Assembly: GCF_014898055.3 (NCBI RefSeq)
Contig: NW_023602073.1
Coordinates: 86,594,678-86,658,677, forward strand
Direction: 5' to 3'
Length of the DNA: 64,000 nt
Source: Talpa occidentalis
Taxonomy: Eukaryota > Chordata > Mammalia > Eulipotyphla > Talpidae
Shown here: piece after piece, positions 37,702 to 47,661 of the stretch
Numbering within the stretch: position 1 is the stretch's first letter
Layout of the letters: every line of letters begins with the position of its first letter
The notes under the pieces: generated by a model
The model's input: the letters and a program-made list of their open reading frames with translations, nothing else
What the model was told of the DNA's origin: nothing
Database searches by the model: none
Position numbers and translations under genes: made by a program

Positions 37702-37998
37702 AAAAGATGGTTAACAGGGGCCTCCCCTGGTGGTGCAGCTGTTGAGCGCTGGGCTGCGAAGCTGCCCGCAGCCTCTGCAGCGCCAGTTCGATCCCCGGCC
37801 ACCGGCAAGGGTCCCACATGGCAGGACAGGCCTCTCCTGCCAGGCCCAATGCTCCCCTCAACAGTGTATTTCGTCACTCTGCCTGCTCTGTTCCCCGCTC
37901 TGGCTCTGGTGAACTCTCTCACCCTCCCGCGCTTCTCACTGTACCCAGTGCTTGTATGAATAAATAAATAAATCTTTTAAAAAAAAGATGATTAACAG
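37702..37998 (+). mobile_element. tRNA-derived SINE, type A (copy 9)
   Basis: The body is 37718-37982. The duplication is aaaagatggttaacag (37702-37717) versus aaaagatgattaacag (37983-37998). The tail is ataaataaataaatctttt followed by A. The A and B boxes are well preserved. Confidence 0.95.
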
Positions 37999-38189
37999 CT
38001 AGCTACCATCCCTTGTTAACTATCCTTTCTGAGAATCATGAGTATGTCTTCTTTCACAATTAGTATTTTTGCCAGCCTAAGATAAAATTTTTATATCACA
38101 TTTACTGATTTATAAAATATGAAATCTTTTAAAATTTATTCTCTGCAAATATCCCATACTTCACAACTTGCATAACATAATTTCCTTTA

Positions 38190-38345
38190 CTTTAAATTTT
38201 TATTTTATAGCTTTATTGAGACACTATAATTGATATATAATAAGCTATCCCTATTCCAAGTGAATAATTTGATGAGTTTTAACATAAGCATATACCATGC
38301 AACCATCACCATTCATGATGCAATTTAATACTAAGAAGATCAGAA
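38190..38345 (-). repeat. Ancient L1M 3' UTR fragment
   Basis: The blocks tttatagctttattgagacac, attgatatataataagc, aataatttgatgagttttaac and caaccatcaccattcatgatg are the reverse complement of a common ancient L1 3' UTR segment. Confidence 0.6.
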
Positions 38346-39375
38346 CCACTACTCACCCAGAGGACAGCATTGTGTAAGTTAAAGATAAAGGGGGCTTTCA
38401 TCCAACAAAAGCTTTCCTATGCCAGGATACACAGTATAGTGAAAAATAGTGACTTCTACTTCGGCTCTCATCTACTCCACAGCTAGTTCTTTCACACAGT
38501 GAATGACATACACAACCATAAAAGGCAGTCCAGAAAACTGGTCTGATAAACTCACTTTAAAAATTTCCTTCTCAGGTTTTCAAGATCATACCCTGGCTTC
38601 CATTTTAAGGTAGTGAGTGGGAATAGACTTTAGTCTTCTCTTCCCACAGCAAATCCTTAATATTTTAGAAAGAATTTTTTTAATCCATATCACTGGAACA
38701 TATTATTGACCTTGGAGAAAACACTGGAAGACAGAAAGGAGATGGAACTTAAAAATTATTTCAAACCACAACCCAAAACAGGAATAGAAGAGTGCTGCCC
38801 AAAATGTAGGGAATGGCTATCAAGGAGCAGAGGGAGTTCAGGGCCAACTATGTGATAGCTAGAGATCTAGTATGATAAGTTAAGAAGATTGCACTACACA
38901 CATTCCCTTCCAACTGAGGCCACCTTTTGAGTCAAAGAGCAGAAATAATGTTAGTTGCCTCCATGGAAGCAATGAATGTAGGAACTAAGATCAAAGAAAT
39001 AAAGCATCATCCTGAATGCCCTGGTGCCGGAGCTACCCAAAGCAATGAGACACTAGACACTAGATTCTAGACTCTGAGCCATTCTGCCCAGTGTCATCCC
39101 TATTTTTTCCACACGTTCTTAAAAATAGGATGAACTACAAGTTCTAGCAGCATTCTGTCCATCTATAAGCTGCTGCAAGAACACATACAACAGACACACT
39201 CATAAGGAATTTCCACAACAATACAAATACTGGTAAGAATCATTAAGCATCAATAGAAGACCACTACCACTAAAGTCAAATAAAATAGAGTTCTTGGTTT
39301 TAAAACCAAGTAAAGAAATTGTACCAGAACTAACAAAGAAGTCAGAATTTTAGAATAAGTATAATTCATATCCAC
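38346..39375. other. Unique DNA, no feature recognised
   Basis: The sequence becomes A-rich toward the L1-like region that follows. I see no gene. Confidence 0.35.
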
Positions 39376-40047
39376 AGATATTTCAGACAATATTAAATCT
39401 ACAGCAAATGATCAATTGAAAAGCACAGCTATTAAAATTGTGATCATTGAAACAGAATACTTAATGAATAGGTCAAATAACAGAATGGATACAAAGAACA
39501 AATTGCAAAACTAGAATGTTAAGCCAAAAAATTCTTCTAGAATGCAATAAAAAATGATGAAAGACAATAAAGTATAAAATAAAAGTTAGGAATCATATAA
39601 AATAGAGCCAAATATTCAATCACTCATCTAATGAAGTTACTAAAAGAGGTATTAAGAGTAATGAAGGAAGGCAATACATACCCAAGTCACAATTTAAGGA
39701 CTAACCATGAGCCAAGTAATATGAAGATTTTCAACACACCTATTCATTATATCACCATTTAAAAAGACCAAGAATAAAGGAAACAAATACTAAAATCTTT
39801 GGGAAAGGAAAAACAACGGTCTACAGAGAGTCTTCTACATCATGAATAAAAAAAAAAAGGAGCAAAGGGAAAATGTTCAACTCATAATTTTATACACAAC
39901 TAAGCCATCATTTAAGAATGAAGAAGAAACAAGAAGGAACCAGTAGGTTCACCATCTACAACATCTCTTTGAGATAATTATGCTACCCCAAATAAAAATA
40001 CAGTAATTAGGAAACTTTGATAGTAGTGGTGAACAGATAAATCCATT
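39376..40047 (+). repeat. Ancient L1/HAL1-like sequence
   Basis: A-rich text in the style of an old L1 ORF1 region occurs here: gatcattgaaacagaatac, aattgcaaaactagaatg, then gttcaactcataattttatac and catcatttaagaatgaag. It is heavily decayed. The full-length L1 at 40.06-46.41 kb inserted beside it. Confidence 0.45.
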
Positions 40048-40057
40048 AAGTAACATT

Positions 40058-40093
<36 letters not shown>

Positions 40094-40097
<4 letters not shown>

Positions 40098-40266
40098 ATT
40101 AAATTTTATTTTTATATTCCCCCATACAATTGCAAACGCCCCATTCTGACCCCAATCCTTCCCCTCCCGCCCCCCACCCCCAAAAAGTGTCTCTGGTTCA
40201 TAGTTTTTTGTTGATTTTGATTTTCACTTTCTTATATTCATTTTCCTGGTCCCTTATTTAAGTTTT
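40094..40266 (-). other. L1 3' UTR with G-rich tract
   Basis: It follows the ORF2 stop. On the plus strand it shows ccctcccgccccccacccccaaaaag (G-rich on the L1 sense strand, a quadruplex-prone feature usual in L1 3' UTRs), then a gaccccaatc segment and an AATAAAATTT polyadenylation region next to the tail. Confidence 0.85.
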
Positions 40267-42629
40267 CTAGATTCCTGCTATGAGTGAGACCATCCGGTAT
40301 TTTTCTTTTTCTTTTTGGCTTATTTCGCTGAGCATGATCCCTTCCAGTGCCATCCATGTTGCTGCAAATTGCATGTGTTTATCTTTTTTGAATGCTGAGT
40401 AATATTCCATGGTATATATGTACCACATCTTCTTGATCCAGTCATCTATTTTTGGGCATTTGGGTTGTTTCCAAAGCTTAGCTATTGTAAACAGTGCTGC
40501 TATAAACATAGGAGTGCAGGTGCTCTTTGGAATTGATGTTTCTGTGTCCTTTGGGTAAATACCTAGGAGTGGAATTGCTGGATCATATGGAAGCTCTATG
40601 TTTAGTAGGTCCAGAAATCTCCACACAGCTCTCCATAGTGGTTGGACCAGTTTGCACTCCCACCAACAGTGCACAAGAGTTCCTTTTTCTCCACATCCTC
40701 GCCAACATTTGTTGTTGCTAGTTTTTTTAATATGTGCCATTCTCACTGGTGTGAGATGGTATCTCATGGTAGTTTTGATTTGCATTTCCCTGATTACAAG
40801 TGATGTTGAACATTTTTTCATATGTCTGTTGGCCATTTTCATTTCCTCTTCAGAGAAGTTTCTTTTTAGCTCTTCTGCCCATTTTTTGACTGGATTATTT
40901 TCTTTGTTGTTGCTGAGTCTCATCAGCTCTTTGCAGATTTTTGTGATCAGTCCTTTATCATTAGTGTTGGGTGCAAAAATGTTCTCCCAGTTGGTGGGGT
41001 TTCTCTTTGTTTTTGTTATTGTCTCTTTTGCTGTGCAGAAGCTCTTTAATTTGATGTAGTCCCAGCTGTTTATCTTTCTCTTCACTATCACTGCTTTGGG
41101 TGATGTGTCTGTAAAGATGTCTTTGATGTGCAAATCCCGTAGTGTTTCGCCTATATTTCCTTCTATGTATTTTATGGTTTCAGGTCTTATGTCTAGTTCT
41201 TTAATCCATTTTGAGTTGATTTTTGTGTATGGTGTGAGGTAGTGGTCAAGCTTCATTCTTTTGCATGTAGCGACCCAGTTTTCCCAGCACCATTTATTGA
41301 ACAAACTTTCTTTGCTCCAATGCATAGTCTTTGCTCCTTTGTCAAAGATTAGTTGACCATAAATCTGTGGGTTTATTTCTGGATTTTCTATTCGATTCCA
41401 TTGGTCTGTATGTCTGTTCTTGTTCCAATACCATGCAGTTTTGATGATTATGGCTTTGTAGTATAGTTTGAAGTCTGGGAGTGTGATGCCTCCATTTCCT
41501 TCTTTTTTTTTCAGTAGAGCTTTGGCTATTCGGGGTTTTTGGTGATTCCATATGAATTTCATCAATAATTGTTCTATTTCTTTGAAGAATGCCATTGAGA
41601 TTTTGATTGGAATAGCATTGAATCTGTATATTGCTTTTGGTAGGATGGCCATTTTAATAATGTTTATTCTTCCAATCCATGAGCAGGGGATGTCTTTCCA
41701 TTTCTTTGTGTCTTCTTCTATTTCTTTTAACAGTGTTTTATAGTTTTCTTTGTATAGGTCCTTTACCTCTTTTGTTAGATTTATTCCCAAATATTTGATT
41801 TTTTTTGTTTCGATAATAAAAGGGGTGGTTTTTTTGATTTCTTCTTCTTCAGATTTATTGTTTGTGTATAGGAAGGCTACTGACTTTTGCGTGTTGATTT
41901 TGTATCCTGCCACTTTACTGAATTGATTGATGAGTTGAATTAGTTTTTCTGTGGAGATTTTGGGGTTCTCTATGTATATTATCATATCATCTGCAAATAG
42001 TGATAGTTTGACTTCTTCTTTTCCTATTTGGATTCCTTGGATGTCTTTCTCTTGTCTTATTGCTCTGGCTAGGACTTCCAGTATTATATTGAAAAGCAGT
42101 GGTGAGAGTGGACATCCTTGTCTTGTTCCAGATCTTAATGGAATTGCTTTCAGCTTTTCACCATTGAGAATGATACTGGCTGTTGGCTTGTCATAGATGG
42201 CCTTTATGATGTTGAGGTATGTTCCTTGTATCCCAAGAATTTCAAGGGCTTTTATCATGAATGGGTGTTGCACTTTGTCGAAAGCTTTCTCAGCATCTAT
42301 TGATATTATCATATGGTTTTTATATTTCTTTTTGTTGATGTGTTGGATAACGTTGATTGATTTTCGGATGTTAAACCATCCTTGTGCCCCTGGAATGAAT
42401 CCAACTTGGTCGTGGTGAATTATCTTATGGATACATTGTTGGATTCTGATAGCTAAAATTTTATTGAGGATTTTTGCATCAGTGTTCATTAGGGAGATTG
42501 GCCTATAGTTTTCCTTTTTTGTGTTGTCCTTATTCGGTTTTGGTATTAGTGTAATATTGGCTTCATAGAACGTGTTTGGTATTGTCCCTTCCTTCTCAAT
42601 TTTTTGGAAGAGTTTGTGAAGGATAGGCA
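40267..42629 (-). pseudogene. L1 ORF2 C-terminal half: reverse transcriptase and Cys-rich domain (out of frame with the N-terminal half)
   Basis: This 787-residue open stretch carries the L1 reverse transcriptase, which copies L1 RNA at nicked chromosomal DNA. Visible motifs include [12 protein letters not shown] (46-57), [15 protein letters not shown] (77-91), [14 protein letters not shown] (111-124), [11 protein letters not shown] (170-180) and the catalytic LFADDMIIY (211-219). The Cys-rich segment CWRGCG...HCWWEC is at about 642-659. The end S-L-I-A-G-I is followed by a stop. The first codon here (GTG) is only the edge of the open frame. The true protein continues upstream, where a frameshift separates it from the endonuclease half. 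All RT residues I looked for are intact. Confidence 0.95.
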
Positions 42630-44093
42630 CTAATTCGTCTCTGAATGTTTGGTAGAATTCATTTGTAAATCCATCAGGTCCTGGGCTTTTGTTTTTGGGA
42701 GGTTTTTAATTACCATTTCAATTTCGCTGCTTGTAATTGGTCTGTTTAGGTGTTCTATTTCTTCTTTATCTAGCTTTGGGTGATTGTAGAGTTGTAGGAA
42801 TTTGTCCATCTCCTCTAGATTGTTGAACTTGTTTCCATATAACTGTTCATAGTAGTTACTGATTATTCTTTTGATTTCTGCTGTGTCCGTTGTGATTTCT
42901 CCTCTTTCATTTATGATTCTGTGTATTTGTGCTTTCTCCCTTTTTTCCTTTGTGAGCCTGGCTAGGGGTTTGTCTATTTTATTGATTTTTTCAAAGAACC
43001 AGCTCTTGGTTTCATTGATCTTTTGGATTGTTTTTTTAGTTTCAATTTCATTTATTTCTGCTTTGGTTTTTATTATTTCTTTTCTTCTACTGGTTCTGGG
43101 GTTTTTTTGTTGTTCTTTTTCTAGATCTTTGAGCTTCGAGATTAGGTTGTTTCTTTGAGTTCTTTCTTGTTTTTTGATGTGAGCTTCTATTGCTATATAT
43201 TTTCCTCTTATTACTGCTTTTGCTGCATCCCATACATTTAGGATATTGGTGTCCTCCTTGTCATTCAATTCAAAGAATTTTTTAATTTCTTCTTTGATCT
43301 CCTCGTTAGTCCAGTGGTCTTCCAGTAGTGTGGCTTTTAATCTCCATGAGGTAGGATAGTTCCTTGCCTTCTTTTTATGATTTATTTCTAGTTTGATGCC
43401 TTCGTGGTCAGAAAAGATGGTTGGTATGATTTCAATCTTGGTGTATCTGTTGATGTTTGTCTTGTGCCCCAGTATGTGATCGATCCTGGAGAATGATCCG
43501 TGTGCGCTTGAGAAAAATGTGTACTCCGTTTTTTTTGGGTTTAGTGTTCTATAGATGTCTGTTAAGCCCAAATGCTCTAGGTCCTTATTTAGAGCTTTAG
43601 TTTCTTTACTTATTTTTTGTCTTGTTGATCTATCCATTGTTGATAGTGGTGTGTTGAAGTCTCCCACTACATATGTGTTTTCTCTGATGTCTGTTTTCAG
43701 AGAGGACAACAGTTGTCTGATATATTTTGGTGCTCTTTCGTTTGGTGAGTATATGTTAATGAGTGTTATTTCTTCTTGAAGTATTGTCCCCTTAATCATA
43801 ATGTAGTGACCATTGGGGTCTCTTTTTATTTTTTTGAGTTTGAAGTCTGTTTTATCTGATATAAGTATAGCTGTTCCTGCTTTCTTTTTTGGCCCATTTG
43901 CTTGTAGGATTGTTTTCCATCCTTTGACTTTGAGCCTATTTTTATCTTTTGTAGCTAAATGTGTTTCCTGGAGACAGCAAAAGGTTGGGTTTTGTTTCTT
44001 AATCCAGGCTGCAACTCTGTGTCTTTTTATTGAAGAGTTTAGTCCATTTACATTTAGAGTTAATATTGATATGTTAGCATCTGTATTTGCCAT
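42630..44093 (-). pseudogene. L1 ORF2 N-terminal half: AP-type endonuclease, ends early by frameshift
   Basis: The ATG start at 44093 gives a protein whose residues N14, E43, D145, N147, D205, S228, D229 and H230 match the known L1 endonuclease catalytic set in position. The text seen is LNVNG, LQETH, VVGDFN, SRIDH and FSDHE. This domain nicks target DNA. The genuine sequence runs to about residue 466. A single base missing in the CCC/AAAAA run near 42690-42705 then shifts the frame, and the protein ends about 20 residues later. It would yield an endonuclease-only product. Combined length with the RT half would be about 1,275 residues, normal for L1. Confidence 0.95.
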
Positions 44094-44170
44094 TATGTTT
44101 GTCTTTCCTTTGATTTTATTTATTTATTCTTTTAATAACTTTTTTTTTTTTTTTTGGTCTTCTTTCGTTG

Positions 44171-45199
44171 TTATTCGTCCCTCTGAGGTTCTGGCTTTAG
44201 GATTCCTTGTAGTATTTTTTGGAGTGGGGGTTTAGTCGCAATGAAATTCCGGAGTTTCTCTTTGTCTGGGAAGGTCCATATTCTTTCTTCATGGAGGAAA
44301 GAGAGCTTTGCGGGATAGAGTATTCTTGGTTGGCATCTGTTTTCTTGGAGTCTGTTGACTATGTCCCTCCACTCTCTCCTTGCCCGTAGTGTTTCTTCAG
44401 AGAAGTCTGATGTCAGCCTGATTGGTTTTCCTTTGAATGTTATCTGTTTCTTCCCTCTTGTCAGCTTCATTATTTTTTCCTTGTCCTGGATTCTTGGGAG
44501 CTTTACTATTATGTGTCTTGCTGTGTTTTTCCTTTCGTCGTGGAAGTTTGGTGTTCTTCTTGCTTCTTGTATATCAATTTTCAGCTCCTTCTTCTCATTT
44601 GGGAAGTTCTCTTCAATTATATCCATGAATATTTTCTCTGTTCCTACATCTCTCTCCTCTCCTTCTGGAATTCCTATAACTCTTATATTTCCTTTCCTCA
44701 TGGAGTCAGATAGTTCCCGAAGTCTTTCTTCATTCTTTTTCCTTCGTACTTCTCTTTCCTTTTCTGTTTTGGTTCTTTTTATTTCTGTGTCTTCAAGATT
44801 ACTTATTCGTTCTTCCATTTCATCTATTCTGCTTTCATTGCTTTTCCCAGAGTTCTTTAGTTCCTCCATTAATTCTTTGATCTCCTGCATTTCTCTTACT
44901 TCCCTCTTTAGGGACTCAATTTCCTTCTTCTGATCTATCACTTTTTTAATCATGGCAATTTTAAATTCTCTTTCTGGAAGGCTCAGAAGTTCTTCCAAGT
45001 CGCTGTCGTTGCAATCTGGGGAGTGGTTTTCTTTTTGTGGTGTGCTTCTTTCCTGAGGAGTTTTTAGGTTGCGTGTGGTTCTTCTACTCCCTACTGTCTG
45101 TTTTCTAATTTGTCGTATGCGTTGGGACACTGTGTTGCTCGGACTGACTGACATCTTGGGTGAACTTCTTCGCTCCCCTCTGGCTCTTCCAGGAGCCAT
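44171..45199 (-). CDS. L1 ORF1 protein (ORF1p), intact
   Basis: It has 342 residues from ATG to stop, in the normal ORF1p size range. ORF1p is the trimeric RNA-binding chaperone that coats L1 RNA in cytoplasmic particles. A basic N-terminal segment (1-60) is followed by a coiled coil at about 85-165 (heptads rich in K, E, L and I), an RRM domain from about 171 (NIRVIGIPEGEE) to about 250, and a C-terminal domain with ARREW (273-277) and YPAKLSF (295-301), both hallmark motifs. It lies 77 bp upstream of ORF2 on the same RNA. No stops or frameshifts are visible. The sequence does not tell whether it is expressed; CpG methylation of the 5' UTR is the usual silencer. Confidence 0.95.
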   Translation of the reverse strand: MAPGRARGERRSSPKMSVSPSNTVSQRIRQIRKQTVGSRRTTRNLKTPQERSTPQKENHSPDCNDSDLEELLSLPEREFKIAMIKKVIDQKKEIESLKREVREMQEIKELMEELKNSGKSNESRIDEMEERISNLEDTEIKRTKTEKEREVRRKKNEERLRELSDSMRKGNIRVIGIPEGEERDVGTEKIFMDIIEENFPNEKKELKIDIQEARRTPNFHDERKNTARHIIVKLPRIQDKEKIMKLTRGKKQITFKGKPIRLTSDFSEETLRARREWRDIVNRLQENRCQPRILYPAKLSFLHEERIWTFPDKEKLRNFIATKPPLQKILQGILKPEPQRDE

Positions 45200-45840
45200 C
45201 TCTGTCTTCTGGGGGAGCTTTCTGCTGGTTTTAGGCAGTTTTTACTGAAGAAATGTCCCTGTTCTCAAATGGCGAAGCGGGATGCAGTCCCTGCGCCTCC
45301 GGTTTCAGGCACACTCTTCTGCGCACCCGGTCTGCCCCGGACGTGGGTGCCTGCTCCCTCTGTGGGCTCAGACTGCTGGTCGGAAGGGGCCTGGCGTGGA
45401 ATAACTTCCCGGCTGGCCACTGGGTCCTCCAGAAACCTTCTGCCCTTTTCAAGCAGACTTAAGAAATGTCCTGTTTTATAGGGTGTTAGTGACTTTTTTT
45501 TCCCTGGTCGCTAGGTGGCGCCAGAGATCTCTCCTATTGTCCTTGGGGGGCTGTTTTTCGCCTCCCCCCACCCCGTGGGACAGAGAACAGAGCGGGAATG
45601 GTAGGGTACACCTCAACAGCTTTGGGGTGCTGTGTCTGCCTTGTGCCCCACCGTCGTGGAGAAACCACGCCCCGAATTTTCGTGCCCCGGGTCTCAGTTC
45701 AAAGCCCTCAGGTCCAGGACGCGGGCTGTAGCCCAGTTCAGTGGCGCGGGAATGGCGCCTTTTGCACCGCTCCCGTGCCTGGGCGCCTGGTTCCTGCTTA
45801 CTCAGGGAGGGACCTTCACCTCAGTGAGGACCTCCGTGCG

Positions 45841-45882
45841 TCTCCCCGCAAGCCTAGGTCGTCTCCCCGCAAGCCTAGGTCG
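45841..45882. repeat. 21-bp tandem duplication in the L1 5' UTR
   Basis: Two exact, adjacent copies of tctccccgcaagcctaggt followed by cg. Confidence 0.97.
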
Positions 45883-46395
45883 CAGGCGCGGGGACCTGGG
45901 CAGCCGCGATCCGGTCTGCACTTGCTTTTCAAGCGCGCCAGGCGCGCCGCGTTTCCCGCGCAGGCTTACCGGCAGCCCGGGCTGTGTGCGCGTCTCCCGG
46001 GGTCTTTGTTCTTCTCTAATGGCGCCCGGAGCCGTTCGCTCACCGCCGCGGCGGATCCTGCAGGGTTCGCCTCAGCTCCCGTTCACGGGGTGTGGTGGCT
46101 GCAATAGTTCCTTTCCGCTCACAGTCCCGCTTGCTGCGTCGTTTGTTCTTGTTGGTTGTTTTGGTTTGTTGTTTCCTCCTCTCTGCCGGTCGGAGAGTGC
46201 CGCCTCTGTGGGCGGGGGAGGGGAGCAGGGTTCTGCGCTTCCCTCCCTTCTAGTCCTCTTTTATGGCCACTTTCTTCTTCGGGCAGTTCGCTGGCGTCAC
46301 CCGTTTATCTTCTGTGTCCCAGTTCTCACTGGGACCTGCCGCTTTTCCTCCCTATTCACTTTTTTTAATGGGAGATCTTACTCGCAGCGTCTCCT

Positions 46396-46407
46396 CGCCG
46401 CCATGTT
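46396..46407 (-). promoter_or_regulatory. YY1-type site at the L1 5' end
   Basis: The minus strand reads AACATGGCGGCG, a close match to the YY1 core ATGGCGGC, located within 17 bp of the element's 5' end (46412). A YY1 site at the same place directs accurate initiation in other mammalian L1s. The function here is inferred. Confidence 0.8.
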
Positions 46408-46454
46408 GCTCCAAGTAACATTGTTAATCCTTGTTGATTAAATTGATTTTTAAA

Positions 46455-46645
46455 GCAATGGTAATTTTAAAATAGCAATGCAGCTATTTTATGGACTATG
46501 GTAGAGGATTATTGGGGCTTTGGTTATGGGCAACACACATTTGCTTTGGTGTGATAACATGTATTTATAGAGGTGTGGATGATGAACCATTAAAACATAT
46601 ACAGTGTTGTAAACCAATGCTATTTCAATAACATAAAAGAAAAAC
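46455..46645 (+). repeat. Old L1 3' UTR fragment
   Basis: The blocks atggactatggtagaggatta, ggtgtgataacatg and cagtgttgtaaaccaatgc match the 3' ends at 17340-17770 and 22345-22735. Confidence 0.65.
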
Positions 46646-47009
46646 ATAGAACTAAAAGTCCAAAGAATGTCAGCATAGGAACAAATGGTAATAAATGGTA
46701 ATGGTAATGAAAGGAAAAGGGAATTAAAGTGAATATTCCAAGTAAAATTAAATCATACAGAGATGGTGTTATTATTCAATGAATGTAGGGAGAAACTGAT
46801 TAACGTTGACAATTAGTGGAAATATATTTAGTAATGTGTTAAAAATTGAACAATAATTACTATAAAAACACAAATATGATTTATAATTTTATAACATCAG
46901 AAAAAAATAGTAGAAGAAAATTAAACCAGTCCAAGAACGGCAGAAAAAACTTGAAACAGAATTCAGATATATAACCTCTGCCTCAACTTACCAACTCACA
47001 AAGTTTTGT
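46646..47009. other. A-rich DNA, probably decayed L1
   Basis: There is no open frame. The composition and style resemble the L1 sequence that follows, but I cannot anchor it. Confidence 0.3.
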
Positions 47010-47661
47010 AGGTAACTCATATCAAACCTTTAAGAAGATAGAAATATTTTAAACAAGCATTCATGGAAAAATATGAAAAACTAACAAGACTTTTAAATAC
47101 TTTCATAAGTTTTCTAAAAATTCAAAATGAAACTGTATGAGGAAAGAAAACTATATGCCAATCTCATAAACATGGCTGTAAAATTGCTAGATGAAATATT
47201 AGAAATGTAAATTCAGCTATTAAAAGAATAATGCATTATAGCCAGACAAGGTTTATCCCAGGAATTCCAAGATGATTTTTCTAATAATGAACAACCAATG
47301 TAATTCACTAATTAACATAGTTATATGATTTAGGAGAAAATTAATTTTAATGATGCCTCAAAGATTCAGTTGTGAAGATATATATGTTGTGTGTGTGTGC
47401 TTGTATGTATGTATCAAAGCTAAAAACAAAGAGAAACTCTTAATTTGATAAAAGATATCTAACTTCAAATATAGCAAACATGATACTTATTAGAAATACT
47501 GTTTAGGGCCTCCCTGGTGGCGCAAGGGGTTAAGACGCAATCTATGATGCTCTCTGCAGCCACTGCAGCACGAGTTCGATCCCCAGCCAGGGAGGTACCC
47601 ACATGGAGCCGCAGACCTCTCCTGCCTTGCCCACTGCTCCCCTCAGCAGTGTATTTCAGTC

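Larger units (their letters stand above)
45200..46412 (-). promoter_or_regulatory. L1 5' UTR / internal promoter, CpG-rich
   Basis: About 1.2 kb upstream of ORF1, very GC- and CpG-rich against the AT-rich surroundings. It acts as an internal Pol II promoter in L1. It contains a 21-bp tandem duplication at 45841-45882 and long open frames on the opposite strand. High CpG content in an otherwise CpG-poor region suggests a recent insertion. Confidence 0.85.
40048..46425 (-). mobile_element. Full-length young L1 (LINE-1) with 13-bp target-site duplication
   Basis: The duplication aagtaacattgtt is at 40048-40060 and 46413-46425. The element body is 40061-46412, about 6.35 kb, with a ~33-nt pure T run (poly(A) tail) at 40061-40093. 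In minus-strand order it holds the 5' UTR (46412-45200), ORF1 (45199-44171), a 77-bp spacer, ORF2 (44093-40267, one visible frameshift) and the 3' UTR with a G-rich tract (40266-40094). The plus-strand nick site reads TTGTT/AA, close to the L1 endonuclease preference TTTT/AA. Perfect duplications, a pure tail and open frames all point to a recent insertion. Confidence 0.97.

Noticed and set aside
40527..44933. Many plus-strand frames of 60-190 codons across 40.5-44.9 kb
   Set aside because: They are antisense shadows of L1 ORF1 and ORF2, which account for the region on the minus strand.
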